A stretch of 64,000 bases of DNA from Ascidia mentula. Its lineage: Eukaryota > Chordata > Ascidiacea > Phlebobranchia > Ascidiidae. Positions 39,113 to 50,976 of this stretch are shown piece by piece (positions within the stretch are counted from its first letter, which is position 1; every line of letters begins with the position of its first letter). The DNA lies in the NCBI GenBank assembly GCA_947561715.1, contig OX387197.1, forward strand, positions 6,321,001 to 6,385,000. The letters run 5' to 3'. The translations under genes were made by a program, and so were the position numbers. Under the pieces are notes generated by a model. It saw nothing but the letters and a program-made list of their open reading frames with translations, did no database searches and was not told the origin of the DNA.

Positions 39113-41328
39113 ATGAAGGCGAAGGGAGAGGTAAAAAAAACTAGTTTTCTTCACTTATTTGACTATTTACAACAACTTAAAATCTTCCATTCGTCTCGTG
39201 TTTACATTTGCACAAACTCTATTCCATATAACCAACGTAATACCTTTAAAAGGTGGCAAACCGTTCCTAATAAATATTACGTTACAGTTGAGAGAATATA
39301 AAGTTGTTGGAAGGAAGCTGCCTTCTGAGGCAGTGCCAAACCCACCCTTGTTTCGCATGCGCCTTTTTGCTCCAAATCACATTGCTGCGAAGTCTCGATT
39401 TTGGTAAGCAACCTAAACATTCTTCGTTTTTTGAATTGTCAATTGTTTAGTTGGAAAGGACCAGATTGGAAAAAATGTATAAATCCTCTTGCACCTATTT
39501 GTAACTTTTTTCCAATCGGTGCAAAAAAAATGAACTAATAGCCTACATTACATATACAGGAAACATTGACCAGTGCGCCCCCAATAGAAAAGCGCCGAGT
39601 TTTTTTTCAGTGAACATTGATTGTGCAGACAAATCACTGTTTTGTTTTTTAATATAACAGTTAACCGCCTTTCCCTACAACAAAACATGCCCCAATTATT
39701 ATTTACTAAACACAGCCTTTGCTCTCCACAATTCGGTGTATATATTGTTACTTTTTTATTACTACTATCTTTGACTGGTATGTAATTTTTAAAATGGTAA
39801 TATTTCCTTTTTTTAAATTTCAGGTATTTTCTCTCCTACTACAAAAAGGTGAAGAAGAATGCCGGGGAGATCCTCCAGTGCAGTAAAATTGCCGAAAAGA
39901 GTCCGGGAACCGTCAAGAACTTTGGCATCTGGCTCCGTTATGATTCTCGCAGTGGAACTCACAACATGTACAGGTACACTGTAGCAGTCAGTTTACTATT
40001 TTTTCTTGCAATAACGTGTCCTTAGTATCATTTTCATGTGTGGTAAAACTGCACAAGTTTTTTTCTGGCTATAACGAGACATAGTCTTTGATATGCCCTT
40101 AAACTATGCCCATAGACACAAAAGTAACTGTTCAAAAATCCAAAGTGTTATAACATTTGTGACAATAAGTGTATAAACCAGTCTATAAATATATATCATT
40201 ATAATGCTGACCAAGAGCATTCTCGCTGATGGTTCATGTTGCAGTTTGTAGTGTTCTTCTAGCATGGTAAATGCACAGAGTTTTAAAAACCATTACCAAT
40301 CACTATTTTTCATGACAAGAGTTTCATTTTCATGCTTATGTAAGTTTATCAGCGATTGACCACACTCAAAATATTACCGCTAAATGCAATATATTTAATT
40401 GATAGTTTGACAACAGGAAGCTATAAACTATATATATATATAAACCAATGACTTGTTGGTTTTATTCATGGTCAATGAGAATTTTGTTGTTTCAGGGAAT
40501 ATCGTGATGTGAAAGTCGCAAATGCAGTTACTGCATGCTACCGCGATATGGGAGCTCGTCACAGAGCAAGGCCCGGCAGCATTCAAATTATGAGAGTGGA
40601 ACAAGTTGCTTCATCTAAATGCAAGAGAAAGCATGTCAAGCAATTCCATGTAAGTGTTATTTAACTCTAGCAAAGTCTATCTTAGTTTCCATGAGTATCA
40701 ATGGAGTTTCATGCCCGTTTCCCAGGATGTCTTCTGACAATGTGATTAAGAAATGATATCATTGGTTGTGTACACAGTATTTTGCTACTTATAATAAATA
40801 CCTAATTATTAAGTACAATGAGCATTTTTTTGTACTCTACTAAATACTGACATGGTGAACTAGCTACTAGCATACTACATAGACATCTTTTTATATGGGG
40901 AAAAATAATACAGAGATGTTGTTTTAGATTACACATATTTCATGTGATTTGGTTGATTGAAATTTTTGGTCAATATAGAGTTGTCTGCCTTTGGTTAGAA
41001 GTGTGTATTGTAAAATCTTTCTGATGTTTAAAAGTCCAGGAAACCAGGACTCTTCACAAGTTGGCATCACATATAAATCGAATTCAATAAGTTTCTTTCA
41101 CTCTTAAACATAAAAAAAAAAAATTTAACGTACAATGTTCAATGTCTAAAATTAATACATATATGATACATAGGTTTAACATAATGTGGCAAAAAAAGAA
41201 CTACATATCTATGTATTATTATGCAGGATTCTAAAATACGTTTCCCAATGCCAAGGACGATGATCAGCAAGTCCCAGCAGAACGCCCCAAGGTTTACAAC
41301 AAACAAACCAAAACTCTTCTTTACTTAA
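39113..41328 (+). CDS. RPL18A: 60S ribosomal protein L18a (eL20), complete, 5 exons
   Basis: Structural protein of the large cytoplasmic ribosomal subunit. Exons: 39113-39130 (MKAKGE), 39288-39403, 39824-39973, 40496-40649, 41227-41328 (TAA). All introns are GT-AG and the joined frame is open, 179 residues against 176 in human. Conserved stretches: [60 protein letters not shown], and the C-terminal [12 protein letters not shown]. The short first exon ending six codons in, with the next starting LREYKV, supports this start. The 5' end lies 19 bases downstream of a TOP-like or splice-acceptor motif. A polyadenylation signal follows 19 bases after the stop. It is transcribed divergently from XPOT. 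Confidence 0.97.
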
Positions 41329-41346
41329 GATCGTGAGTGAGAGCAT

Positions 41347-41352
41347 AATAAA
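41347..41352 (+). terminator. RPL18A polyadenylation signal AATAAA
   Basis: Canonical AATAAA 19 bases after the RPL18A stop codon, implying a 3' UTR of only about 30-50 bases. Very short 3' UTRs are usual for ribosomal protein mRNAs. Confidence 0.7.
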
Positions 41353-41626
41353 TGCGAATAGCTGCAAGTTGTCATTTGTCGTCCATCACATTTTTGTCAG
41401 TCCAGTAATAACCGGTTTCAAAATTTTGAATTAGCAATTTTTTCTTACAGCATTTTAAGTTACTAACTGGAACATAGATTTACTTACTGAGTCTTTGTTG
41501 GTCATAAACACAGTTTAATTTTGCCGTCAGCTGACCACAGCCTGCTTGTTGCCAATGCAGAACATATGGGGCTATAGGTGTCACTGCGCTACCTATGGTA
41601 CACCCATGAAAGCATATATAGGGAAC

Positions 41627-41682
41627 CATTGGCAGCATTGGTCAAGCGCCCGACCCATACGCAAAAGAAAACCTGATCGGGA
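41627..41682 (-). repeat. dispersed repeat, copy 2
   Basis: Reverse complement of the repeat at 16558-16612. The shared core on the minus strand is ATGGGTCGGGCGCTTGACCA followed by ATGCTGCCAAT. Just outside, the minus strand reads GGCACGAATCCCG, which resembles the 3' half of a tRNA T-arm, so the repeat may be part of a tRNA-derived SINE. Only two copies are visible in the window. Confidence 0.5.
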
Positions 41683-44600
41683 TTCGTGCCCAGGAAAAAA
41701 AATTATCTAAGCACCACGACATCATCACGGTTAAAGTGGTAGCAAAGAAAGTAGCACACTTTTTGTGGAAATTAAAGATTTTTATTCCAAAGAAAATACG
41801 ACAGCTCTGCACTTGAAGAAAGTAAAAAAAAACACGCTGAGGTTGTCGAAGTGGCAGGACTTGAAACCAGATCATCAAAAGCTGCTCTTCCCTCAAATGA
41901 GGATTTAAAGCGGGTTCATCATAGGCGGTTTTGCAAATCCAAGACTTCGGCAACCCCGTACAAAAACAGAAAAGATTTCCAACAAAAAAACAGCAACCAA
42001 CGTTAGGTTGCAATAAACCAATCAGCGCGCTCGTTCCGATCACGTGAAGCCCCTTTAATAATTGCATCCAAAAACACGTTGGATTTAAATGACAGCACTG
42101 CAAAGGTATTCACAAAAAAAATCAAAAATGGCGCGAAATCGAAAACGGCGAGCCGGCTGATTGGTGTCTTGTCAATTAAACCGGATGGAGTGGAAAGCTT
42201 CGCCAACCGACAGCATGGCCGTCAGTGGGCGCGCTTAACCTCATCCGCCCGATCTTTTGGTGGGTGCATAGCTGCGTTGGTAGGATGGAGCCCCAACTAC
42301 GACTGTTGGTTTCTCATCGTAGGGGGGAGGAGGGTCGCGTTTTTTTGGTTGGAAATCTGTAATAGTTTGGCATTAAGAACTCCATATTATCGTACATTAT
42401 GTTGACCAATTTATTAACCAGGACGTCGCCCCAAAAAAGACAAGGATTTGGCGGGGGAAATAGTAAAACTAGGGTAAACGTGAGCGTCAGCAGAAAAAAA
42501 TTGTTTTCTAAGTGATTTATGTGTTTCCAATTCTCCGTCCTGATATAATTATGTGATAGTTTTAAATCTAGGCTCAAATACAGCACAACACCGTTTTTTT
42601 TTCTACGCAAAGTTAAAATCTAATCACAATCGTCCTTTATCCATTGATTTAGTTGTGATTTGTCAGTCAGACAACTTAGCTGAAAAATAGTGTGTACTTG
42701 GCGACAGACTACGTGCAATGGCCTCGTATATATTCTACCATGCAACGGTTAAGGCATACATTTTTACCTTCGTTTTTCTTATCCTCCACGCAGCATATGC
42801 ATTTCCACAGCGCCTCACAGGCTGCAAAAGAAAGCACAAACATTTAATTATGAATATTGCAATACAAATTCGAAACTCGAAATTAGCCTTAAAAAATTTT
42901 CGAAATTTTTAAAAAAAACACAAATATTTTGCGTCAACCATCGACCCATACGAAAAAATGCAAACACCTTCTACAGCCAAATTTAAATATATTTGTAATG
43001 CAATTCAACGCCGAATACACTCAAACGTTATTTTTTCTCTGTAACATGCACAGCTATACCAAATCAACTCAGTAGGTACCTAGGCAAAATGTAAGCAAAA
43101 AAAATTCGTTTTTCAACAGAATGTGGTGACGTTCAAGCTCCAGCGAATATTTTTAGGTTATAGAAATATTGATCCATAGCCCTGTGTGTTATAACGTCTT
43201 ACAAAAGACAGACTCACCGCTTATTAACACTCAGCACATCTTCTATCTTCTTTTTTCGTTACGGTCGGTTTTATTGGCTATCATGCACCAGAGTAGACAA
43301 AACTTGCACAATTCACACAAAATAATATTGAATATTTATCTGCAGACAACAATATCTAAGCGGTTAGGGTGTAAGTATTAGTAACCATAATAAACAACTA
43401 AGCATCGAGTCCAGTAATAAATAAAAACAAAACACAGTGGCAGCTCTGCTGCAATTCCTTGGCTTTTATGTTAGCGAACCTATAAAGATCCCAATACAAT
43501 AGTTGTACTCGCCAAGTAGGATTACTTCCCTGGAGGGTGAACCTGCCTTATTGTCATGACACACTTGTGCGTTTACCGCAGGTTTTCCCATGGATCATTA
43601 AAGTTCTTACGTAATGCCATGGTAGCACGGACGTATCCAGTGCAAATTAGCAATAAGCTCATATACCTAAGGGTTGGGTATGTTGTCATGACGAGATACA
43701 AATATTTGTAAGGTCTTACAAGCACATCGCACCAAACACCAATGGACAAAACGACACGATATTAATTTTAAGTTATTTGGAGAATGTAGAAACTGCGCAT
43801 TACGCAGCGGGGTGCAAATGAATCACTGGCTTCTATTTTAAATTATGTTCTTGTTATAGCGTATACGACTCACACAATATTACGTATATTGTTTAGCGTC
43901 ACGCAAAATCCCGCGTACGCTAAGAATACAGGATAATTATATAATTAGTATGAGAGGAATTGTTAGGAGACTGACCCATACTGCAGTACACATTGACGTG
44001 CTTTGTTCATACGAACGCGTTTCGGCAAATTCCAACATTAGTTTAAAAATCCCAATGTTTAACTTGCTTTCTTCCTAAACGGGAGCCATTTGCAGTTTGG
44101 CAAAACAAAACTGCGCAAAACGTATACAACCCGCATAACCATTACGAGCTACTTTTAAATAATTTATTATTTCTTGCAGCACGCACTCACCACAAAGCCT
44201 TTTAACGTGAAACTATAGCGTCCAATCGTTCGACTCTCTGTTTAAAAACACATCCAGTCAGTACCGCGTGTACATATCCACAACAATGCAAAGTTAATGC
44301 ATTTTTATCAAATAATGCGTGCGTGCGCAGCATACACGACTTGCGGACCGTTCCAGTGATGTGGTCACAAATTGACTTATGTTCCAGTTACATGTATGCA
44401 AAAAAAAACCTGCTCGGCATTTGCAAGGGGCGTGAATGCGCTGACCCAAACCTTTAATACGAGCCACTCGTTTTTTTTGTTTTCTGTGGGTACGTGACTG
44501 ATGTGCGTCTCCGCGAGTCACCATGACTGGCAAATAATCTTTCTGCTTCCCTTTCTTGTTTCAATACGGTTTATGGTGTTATGCGCTGGCAAACCGGTTT

Positions 44601-44871
44601 TCACAAGCAAGTTGTCAAACGGCATTGATTAAGTACCAACGGAAACGATGTGGTCTTGTGCAATTTCACAACCAACGCAAAACTCACGATCCAAACAAAA
44701 GCGTGTTTTAAAACAAAAGTATAATACTTCCGCTTTCCTGCATCCTTTCTTTGGATACCTTGGTATTAATAGAGAAGAAATTCCAAACAAGCACAACGTA
44801 CAATGCATATTTAGGTAGCCTGGATGTCATTCAGTGCACGTTTATTGACTGCTTGTTAGATCAACATAATT

Positions 44872-44891
44872 AACAACAACAACAACAACAA
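44872..44891 (+). repeat. (AAC)n microsatellite
   Basis: Six to seven AAC units in a row. Confidence 0.9.
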
Positions 44892-46864
44892 TACTTGGGT
44901 AAAACTATCATTAGTATGCGTATCAAATGTACATTTAAAACCGTACAGCCAAGTCTACGAAGTTCGTTATCAGAGCACGCTAAATCTGTACAATATCAGC
45001 GTACACTTAAGCGTTGTCACCCGAACGAAAATAGGCTCTATTGCCTTTAGTTTCACGAGCACGACCATATTGTACCATTCGACATGGATCACTGACACCA
45101 GACAAAATTTTAACAAGCGTCCCTGTACAGAATAGGAACCGGGACTAAACAAGCTACACGTACCACGTACAGTCGGTGAGGCTACAGTTTGAGCAGTTGT
45201 AAACAGTAAACACTTGTTTCCAAGCACTGTAAACATTGTTGGAACTCTACTTGCATACAATTACGGTATCCTCTCAACACTCATACATAGTTCCTGGTGA
45301 AACATTTTCTGTGTACAGGTTGTCGCCCTCGAGCCACAAATTGTCAGCGGTCGAAAAAAACTGCACCGTCATGTCATTCTTTTTATATAGCACGCGCTCG
45401 TCGCGAGCGAACTGAAACTAACTGGCGGCCTGGCGGGGGTTGTTAAACGAATTGTGTCAAATCGTGTGGGCGTTTCCGTGACCTGAGCAACGAGTTCATC
45501 GCGGCTAAGTTGTATTCGCAATTACCTGCTCTGCTATTGTGTTTTTTTGAGTGATAGCCAAACTAAATTATGCTTTAATAAAATGGCCAACTTTCCCGAC
45601 ATTGCAAAACCACTAAACAAACAAAATTTGTTCGGAATGACAGCAGCAATATGACATTTGGTAAATGTTTTGACGTTGGTATAAATGGGTTGAACTTAAA
45701 AAAATATGATTATTGCGAAGCTTGTCCTTCAAACGAAACACGTTAATACCGTATCTGCATATGTTGTTTGATTACCAATTCTAAACCGTTTGATGGTGCT
45801 TGCAAAGGTCTCAAAATGAAGCTTGTTGGCCGGATTTGTCTCTTAATTCTGCACCTGGCATAAACTGCTAATAATAAGTTTGCTAGACCTGGCTTTTGGT
45901 AATAAATCCTAAAGTTTTCCGCAATACAAATATATTTTGCAAAGCGTAATAATTTTCCGCGGTGGCACTTGTTGGCCTCCGTACCAATAGTTTGACAAAT
46001 TGCAATAAAATTCGGTACAGCGCACCAAGCACACCTGCTTAGGGGACCTGAAGTATTAGAAGGTTGCGCAAAATAGTAGTGTATTTTTACAGCGGTGACA
46101 TGTATTTAAATTGGCATTATCAGTGCAAACACACTGCAGTATTTATATAAACACGGCGAGGAAAGGATACAGGCATTGCTTGGGGATTAAAAAACTTGCC
46201 TAAACGCTGCGTGTCCACAAATAAAAGAACTTACCAGAACCAAAACAGCACTAAGATTTCTTCTATCTGTGTGAAAGACATTTACAAAAATTTTACTTTT
46301 TTTTTTTATTTTTGTCAATAATCTGGTTCACAGAAGCTGCAATGGAAGATATATGATTGAATGATCAAAAGACTTTATAGCAATTTCAAGTGCATTATGT
46401 GAACATAAATATCTGCATATATATTTCTTCCGGTAACATACGCAGAAAAAAGTAGTTCAATTAATTGTTGTTGCCAATTTTGATGGTGTTACAAATTTGG
46501 TAAATTACGAACATTATAAATCAACATGAAATGTAAACAACAATTAACACTATATCATAGAAATACACTTAAGATTACAAATATTTAAAAACAAATTTGC
46601 TTAGATGCATAGACAGCAGTCTGATAGCGAACAATTCCTGCAAAGATGGTACCACATTCAAGTATCTTAGTGGAGTACTTTAAATTTAATGAAAAGTTAC
46701 AGACAAACTGTATTTAAACCACACAAACCCACAGTTTCCACAGGTGTTATTGAAAAAAAAAATTTTGAGATAGTGCATGATGAGGTATAAATGATGGGAG
46801 AGGTATGTCAAAGAAATATGATTATGCATGAAAGTAACAACATAAGTACATAAATATCAATGTC

Positions 46865-48423
46865 CTATTCCTTCGATTTACGGTTGCTGAAGTAGTTGAG
46901 TTTGTGAGTGACTTCACAACTAAAATGTGTCTTGGCAATTTCTGCAAGCTGAGAATCATTAGAAACCTTTACCTCTTCAACAATTTTGTCTGTGTTGGGG
47001 TCAAGGCTTTCTTTTGTAACAAGTGTGTCACCGAAAAACATGCTTGATTTTGTGGGGCCAAATAAGATCAAACAAGCATTTTGATACAGCACAGATTTTT
47101 CATCAGTCTGAAGGAACTCCAATCGTTCCTCAAAATCTTGCAGTTTGGCAGGTTTGGTGTCAAATCGGAATAGATAGACCCAATGTTCTGACTCCTTCTT
47201 CGAACATTCGTCATTGCAGTAACCAGTGATGCAAGTTGCAGGTCCTTGCTTAAGTACATTGCCTGTAAATTTAGAATATATAAATTTCATGTTGTTGAGG
47301 TTATAATATGTTGATAGTCTTTGCAACATTTGTTGGAACTGTTGCCAAGACCGCTAACCCATTCAATTTTGTAGATGCAACGCAACCTATAACTATAAGT
47401 GAGCAGCAGACATGGCCACTTTTTGATATATTAGGTCGTGAATGTGAAGAGAGTGCTGTTGGTTAGCTTGCTAGACGTAGATGTATTTGCCTTGAGGTAA
47501 CTTTGCAGTCACTATCAACCTGTGACCCACCAGAAGAAAACACAATCATACTCTTGTCACCATACAACTTGTTGAAAAATTGTCTCATGTACATACATGC
47601 ACAACCCATAAGTCACCGAGAATTTTTTATTCAGGCTTCTGCTATTAAAATTTTAACAAAAATAAAGCCAACCTTTTGAATCCAAAACAGTTTTCTTGTG
47701 TCTTTCCATATAATACCACCCCTCTCTTTCGTGCATTGTGCGAACCCTGTACATACCATGAGTTTCAGCATATGGCAACATAAGCTCTATTTTCATTGGA
47801 CCAAAAGTAAACCATCCAGGATCAACCAGATACTGAGTGTCATCCAATGTTACCTGGAAAAACAAAAGACAAAATGTTGTTTTCGAAAAAAAAAGACAAA
47901 AAGTTTTCAGAGGACAGGAAGGTAAATTCTCTGCACAATACAAATATTGAACAACATTTGAAATAAATCATGGACAATGCTTTGATCATTTTATTGCAAG
48001 CAAGTGGTAAGTTACAAGGAATGTTGGGCAGCAGTACACAGGTATTTTTTTTGTATGAGAACAAAGTATTTCCGCACAGATATTTTTGCATACCACTGGG
48101 ATCATATGGTGGTGATCAGAAGAAAATCCCTCAAAGAACTCATGGAAAAATTCAGCTGGATAAAACTGTACGCTGTACCCCAATTGTTCAAGTAACCAAC
48201 AGAACAAGTAGTTGATATCGTAGCAAATGCCTCCGCCTTTCTCTTCAACAATCTTTTTGTACATTTTTTGCACATCAAGTGTTATTCTTCTACCACCATG
48301 CATTTCCAGAGATGTATATGGGACAGTCATCTTATGAGCATAGGACAAGGCCTCCAAATTTTTTAGATTTGGCTCCAGGGTTCCATTGTAGCCGATTCTA
48401 CTCAAGTAAGCTTTAACATTCAT
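46865..48423 (-). CDS. arylamine N-acetyltransferase, copy A
   Basis: Cytosolic enzyme that moves acetyl from acetyl-CoA to arylamines or hydrazines through a Cys thioester. Exons: 48423-48094, 47853-47673, 47262-46865 (TAG), phases 0 and 1, giving 302 residues against about 290 for the family. The N-terminus MNVKAYLSRIGYNG fits the NAT start (xYLxRIGY). Catalytic residues: Cys67 in GGGICYD, His106 in HHHMIPV, Asp121 in YLVDPGW, matching the spacing of the Cys68-His107-Asp122 triad. The family usually has a small residue where Pro122 lies. Copies B and C differ mainly in exons 2 and 3; A ends SNRKSKE where they end NRK. Intron 2 (410 bp) is longer than in B and C (216 bp). The 5' flank is shared with B and contains GGTTTATAAACC at 48445-48456, close to the start codon. 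Confidence 0.92.
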
Positions 48424-49029
48424 CGTATTTCGACTCGGTTTGTGGGTTTATAAACCAACGAGACGCTAGTCGACAGAACTTTTTTTTCCAGTCGACAAAA
48501 CTTTCAACGCTCATAACTTTGCCGTTTCTTAATATAGATCTCGATGATTTTTGCACAATATGCATGGAGTGGCATGTAGTTTCATGAAATATTAAAAAAT
48601 TAAAAAAATTCCAACGATTTATATAACGAATATTAATGTACATTGTCATAAATCGGTCATAACTACTTTTATCGAACCACAGCCACGACTATTCATACAC
48701 CGTTGGAATCTACATTAAAAACCCTTTCTAACCATACCAAACTTGTCTAATTATCGCATCGGAATGTACGCCTACTGATCGACTATTATTTATAACCGTC
48801 ACAAACAAATACACTTTTTCGTTGTTAAGTCTTTTCACAGGTTCGCGGCCACGACTTTTCATACCCCGGTGGAAACTACATTAAAAACCTTGATTTTGGG
48901 GATTTAATACTGATATGGGGCCTCAACAGAGGATTGCATAACTAACAGAGGATTGCATAAGAAACAATGTTAAAAAATATGATTATGCATGTGTAAATAA
49001 ATCTAAGGGACTCAGAGATATTTAACAGT
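48424..49029 (-). promoter_or_regulatory. 5' flank of NAT copy A, duplicated upstream of copy B
   Basis: About 600 bp nearly identical to 52284-52898 upstream of copy B. The differences are single bases and a few short indels. It carries a TATA-like palindrome about 25 bases before the ATG and two imperfect direct repeats (48678-48725 and 48842-48890). It ends exactly at the AGT target site of the transposon at 49030. Confidence 0.7.
48678..48890. repeat. two imperfect direct repeats of about 48 bp in the NAT 5' flank
   Basis: The stretch GCCACGACT(A/T)TTCATAC with the following CCG(T/G)TGGAA(T/A)CTACATTAAAAACC occurs at 48678-48725 and at 48842-48890. The same pair occurs upstream of copy B at about 52540-52585 and 52704-52750. 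They could be paired promoter elements or remnants of an older tandem repeat. Confidence 0.6.
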
Positions 49030-50286
49030 AACCCCGTTTACATGACGGTTTAAGACGGCTTCGAAGCTGACTCGCCGATCCGACTCTCTCGTTTTCGGCG
49101 AAGAGAAAAAGGCAAGCGTCTTAAGCCGTCTCGGCCTTCGATCTAACGCGGAGAGTGGTTTTCGGGACAGCTTAAGCGATTAAGTCAGCTTAAACCCAGT
49201 AGCGACAAGTGCCGCGAAGAAGTTAGGATTAGGTAATTTGTTTATGAGGTTGTGCGTTGAGGGTTTGCTGTTTACAATAAACCTCAAAAGTAAGAAACTA
49301 GTTCTAGTACAACTACGTAAGTATGCTCTATGCTGCAGGGGCGAGAAGGATGTGCTTACTCGAGTTAATTTTGTAAATACTGCGCAAGTGTTAAATGAAT
49401 TGTACAAGCATCAAGATACAAAAAAGCAACATTCGTTTTGAGGAGCTAAGTTGCATTTTGGAGACCTGAAGGAAATAAATGCATTGCAGGAATGCTGACA
49501 CTTGCTTGAAAGAAGAATGCACTTGTGTTAACTGTTTTCATTTGCTGCTGGATGTGCTATAATATAACAAGTCAATGCAAACTGGTTGTTGATTCATATT
49601 TAGGCTACTGCATCTCAATTATGCAAGGATTATGTGAACAACAATCAACCATAAAATACAAAAGCAGGCTTATGTAAACCTTTTCTGTTTGTCAAAATAA
49701 AACAAATATGACAAGAATGCCATGACACAAGTTTATGTGATGTAACTATCACATCTTCTGTATATTTGTTTCAAATTAATTAACATTGGGCTGGTATGAA
49801 ACATTCCATTCAGTCTTTTCTGACACTCAATTGTACATGGGATTACGGGATTAAGACAGCTTCTGAAAAGGATCCTGTGAAGAAGGACAGAGATAATTAA
49901 TACTACTAAACATGAAATTTTCACTTGAATACTCTTACCATGGTGTAGTTGTGAACACATTCCAGGAAAATGCAGCCTTTTAGTTTAATCATCTATTATA
50001 TCTGGCAAAGTAAACTCACATTATAATCAAGGACCAATTTGCAGCAACCATTTGCGTAAACTAACTGCCAATAACTTTTCTCTGCATGCTTAGATTAGAA
50101 ATATTGATAATTTATTTAGTACAGAGTCTGAATTTACAGCCTGTCAGCCCGAGACAGCTTAACTTAAGCTGACTTAAAAGCCCCATGTAAATTCGTCGTT
50201 TTCGCGCGTCGAATTTGAAAATCACGTGACCCGGTCACGAGTCGACTTGATGCTCAAGTCGACTTGGCCATGTAAACAGGGTTAGT
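49027..50286. mobile_element. DNA transposon, 1254 bp, with 3-bp target duplication
   Basis: Body 49030-50283. The left end reads AACCCCGTTTACATG and the right end CATGTAAACAGGGTT, inverse complements with one mismatch. The flanks are AGT on both sides (49027-49029 and 50284-50286). The duplicated flank between B and C, at about 52895-52899, reads ...TTTAACAGTGTCTCG... with a single AGT and no insert, so it is the empty site and proves the borders. Subterminal TTAAG(A/C)CG(G/T)CTT-type motifs occur in both orientations near each end. Inside there is only a 67-codon plus frame (49238-49441) without recognisable transposase motifs, so it is probably non-autonomous. A 3-bp duplication fits the Harbinger or CACTA groups, but the ends match neither clearly. 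Confidence 0.85.
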
Positions 50287-50976
50287 GTCTCGATGGCCTG
50301 AGCGCGAATTGAGTCTCTTCGATTGTTAAACCTGCTTCTGCCCCGTTCCATAAAGCACCCAGAACTAGAATATCTTCCCGAATAATTGTAATTATTTCTG
50401 TTATTTGCTTCATTACGACGGTACATTACAACTTTTCAATACAACGTTGATAGAATGTCAGCGTATAGAATGGCGAAGACTAGACTGAATTTACGGGTAA
50501 AAACTGGGCTCTTTAACGCTCTCCATTATGTCAATAATATCACGTGACATCACCAAACGGTTGAAGTAATATAATACAAGAGCATAAAATACAGTGCACA
50601 TCGAAATTTTCTTTGAGAGCGGATATAGATGATTCAAGCGTGCTGCGTTGGGAGTCAACTGGTTCACCGTTCTGTGGCTATCACTATCGGAAGAAGTTGT
50701 TCCTGCTTGTATTATCTGGGACGCATTGAAATGGTTAGTGTAATACAAGAGTTTGTATCTTGTGAGAACATTTTATAAGGTAAACCGGATATTGAATGAC
50801 TCGCTTTACTCGAGAACATTCGATGAGTTTATCATATGGGTCGCAGTATGGGATTTTGCAAAACTTGTACATTGCTGCACACGAGATATTACGAAATATA
50901 AACACTGATTTCTGTGACGTATGTTACACATGAAAGCAAAACATAAGTGAAATAATCTGTAAATATCCTACCCCTT
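50287..50976. repeat. duplicated spacer downstream of NAT copy B
   Basis: About 690 bp closely matching 52900-53587 downstream of copy C. It is part of the 2.6-kb tandem unit. Both copies keep short open frames, but the plus frame starting MSAYRMAK at 50456 is cut by a TGA (about 50546) where the other copy has TGG. I do not recognise a gene. Confidence 0.6.

Larger units (their letters stand above)
41353..46864. other. gene-free interval between RPL18A and the NAT cluster
   Basis: No gene is supported over about 5.5 kb. It contains the second copy of the dispersed repeat (41627-41682), a minus-strand stretch near 41900-41860 with a B-box-like GGTTTCAAGTCC that may belong to a SINE, a simple (AAC)n run at 44872-44891, and a short CG-rich hairpin near 45401-45416 (GCGCTCG/CGAGCG). 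Confidence 0.45.

Noticed and set aside
39974..41226. Intronic snoRNAs in RPL18A introns 3 and 4
   Set aside because: Ribosomal protein introns often host snoRNAs, so I looked. I found no convincing C/D box pair with a terminal stem and no clear H/ACA double hairpin. A covariance-model search would decide.
41642..42103. 153-codon minus-strand open frame
   Set aside because: It covers the dispersed repeat and tRNA-like motifs. The amino-acid composition is odd (rich in Cys, Phe, Trp) and no domain is seen.
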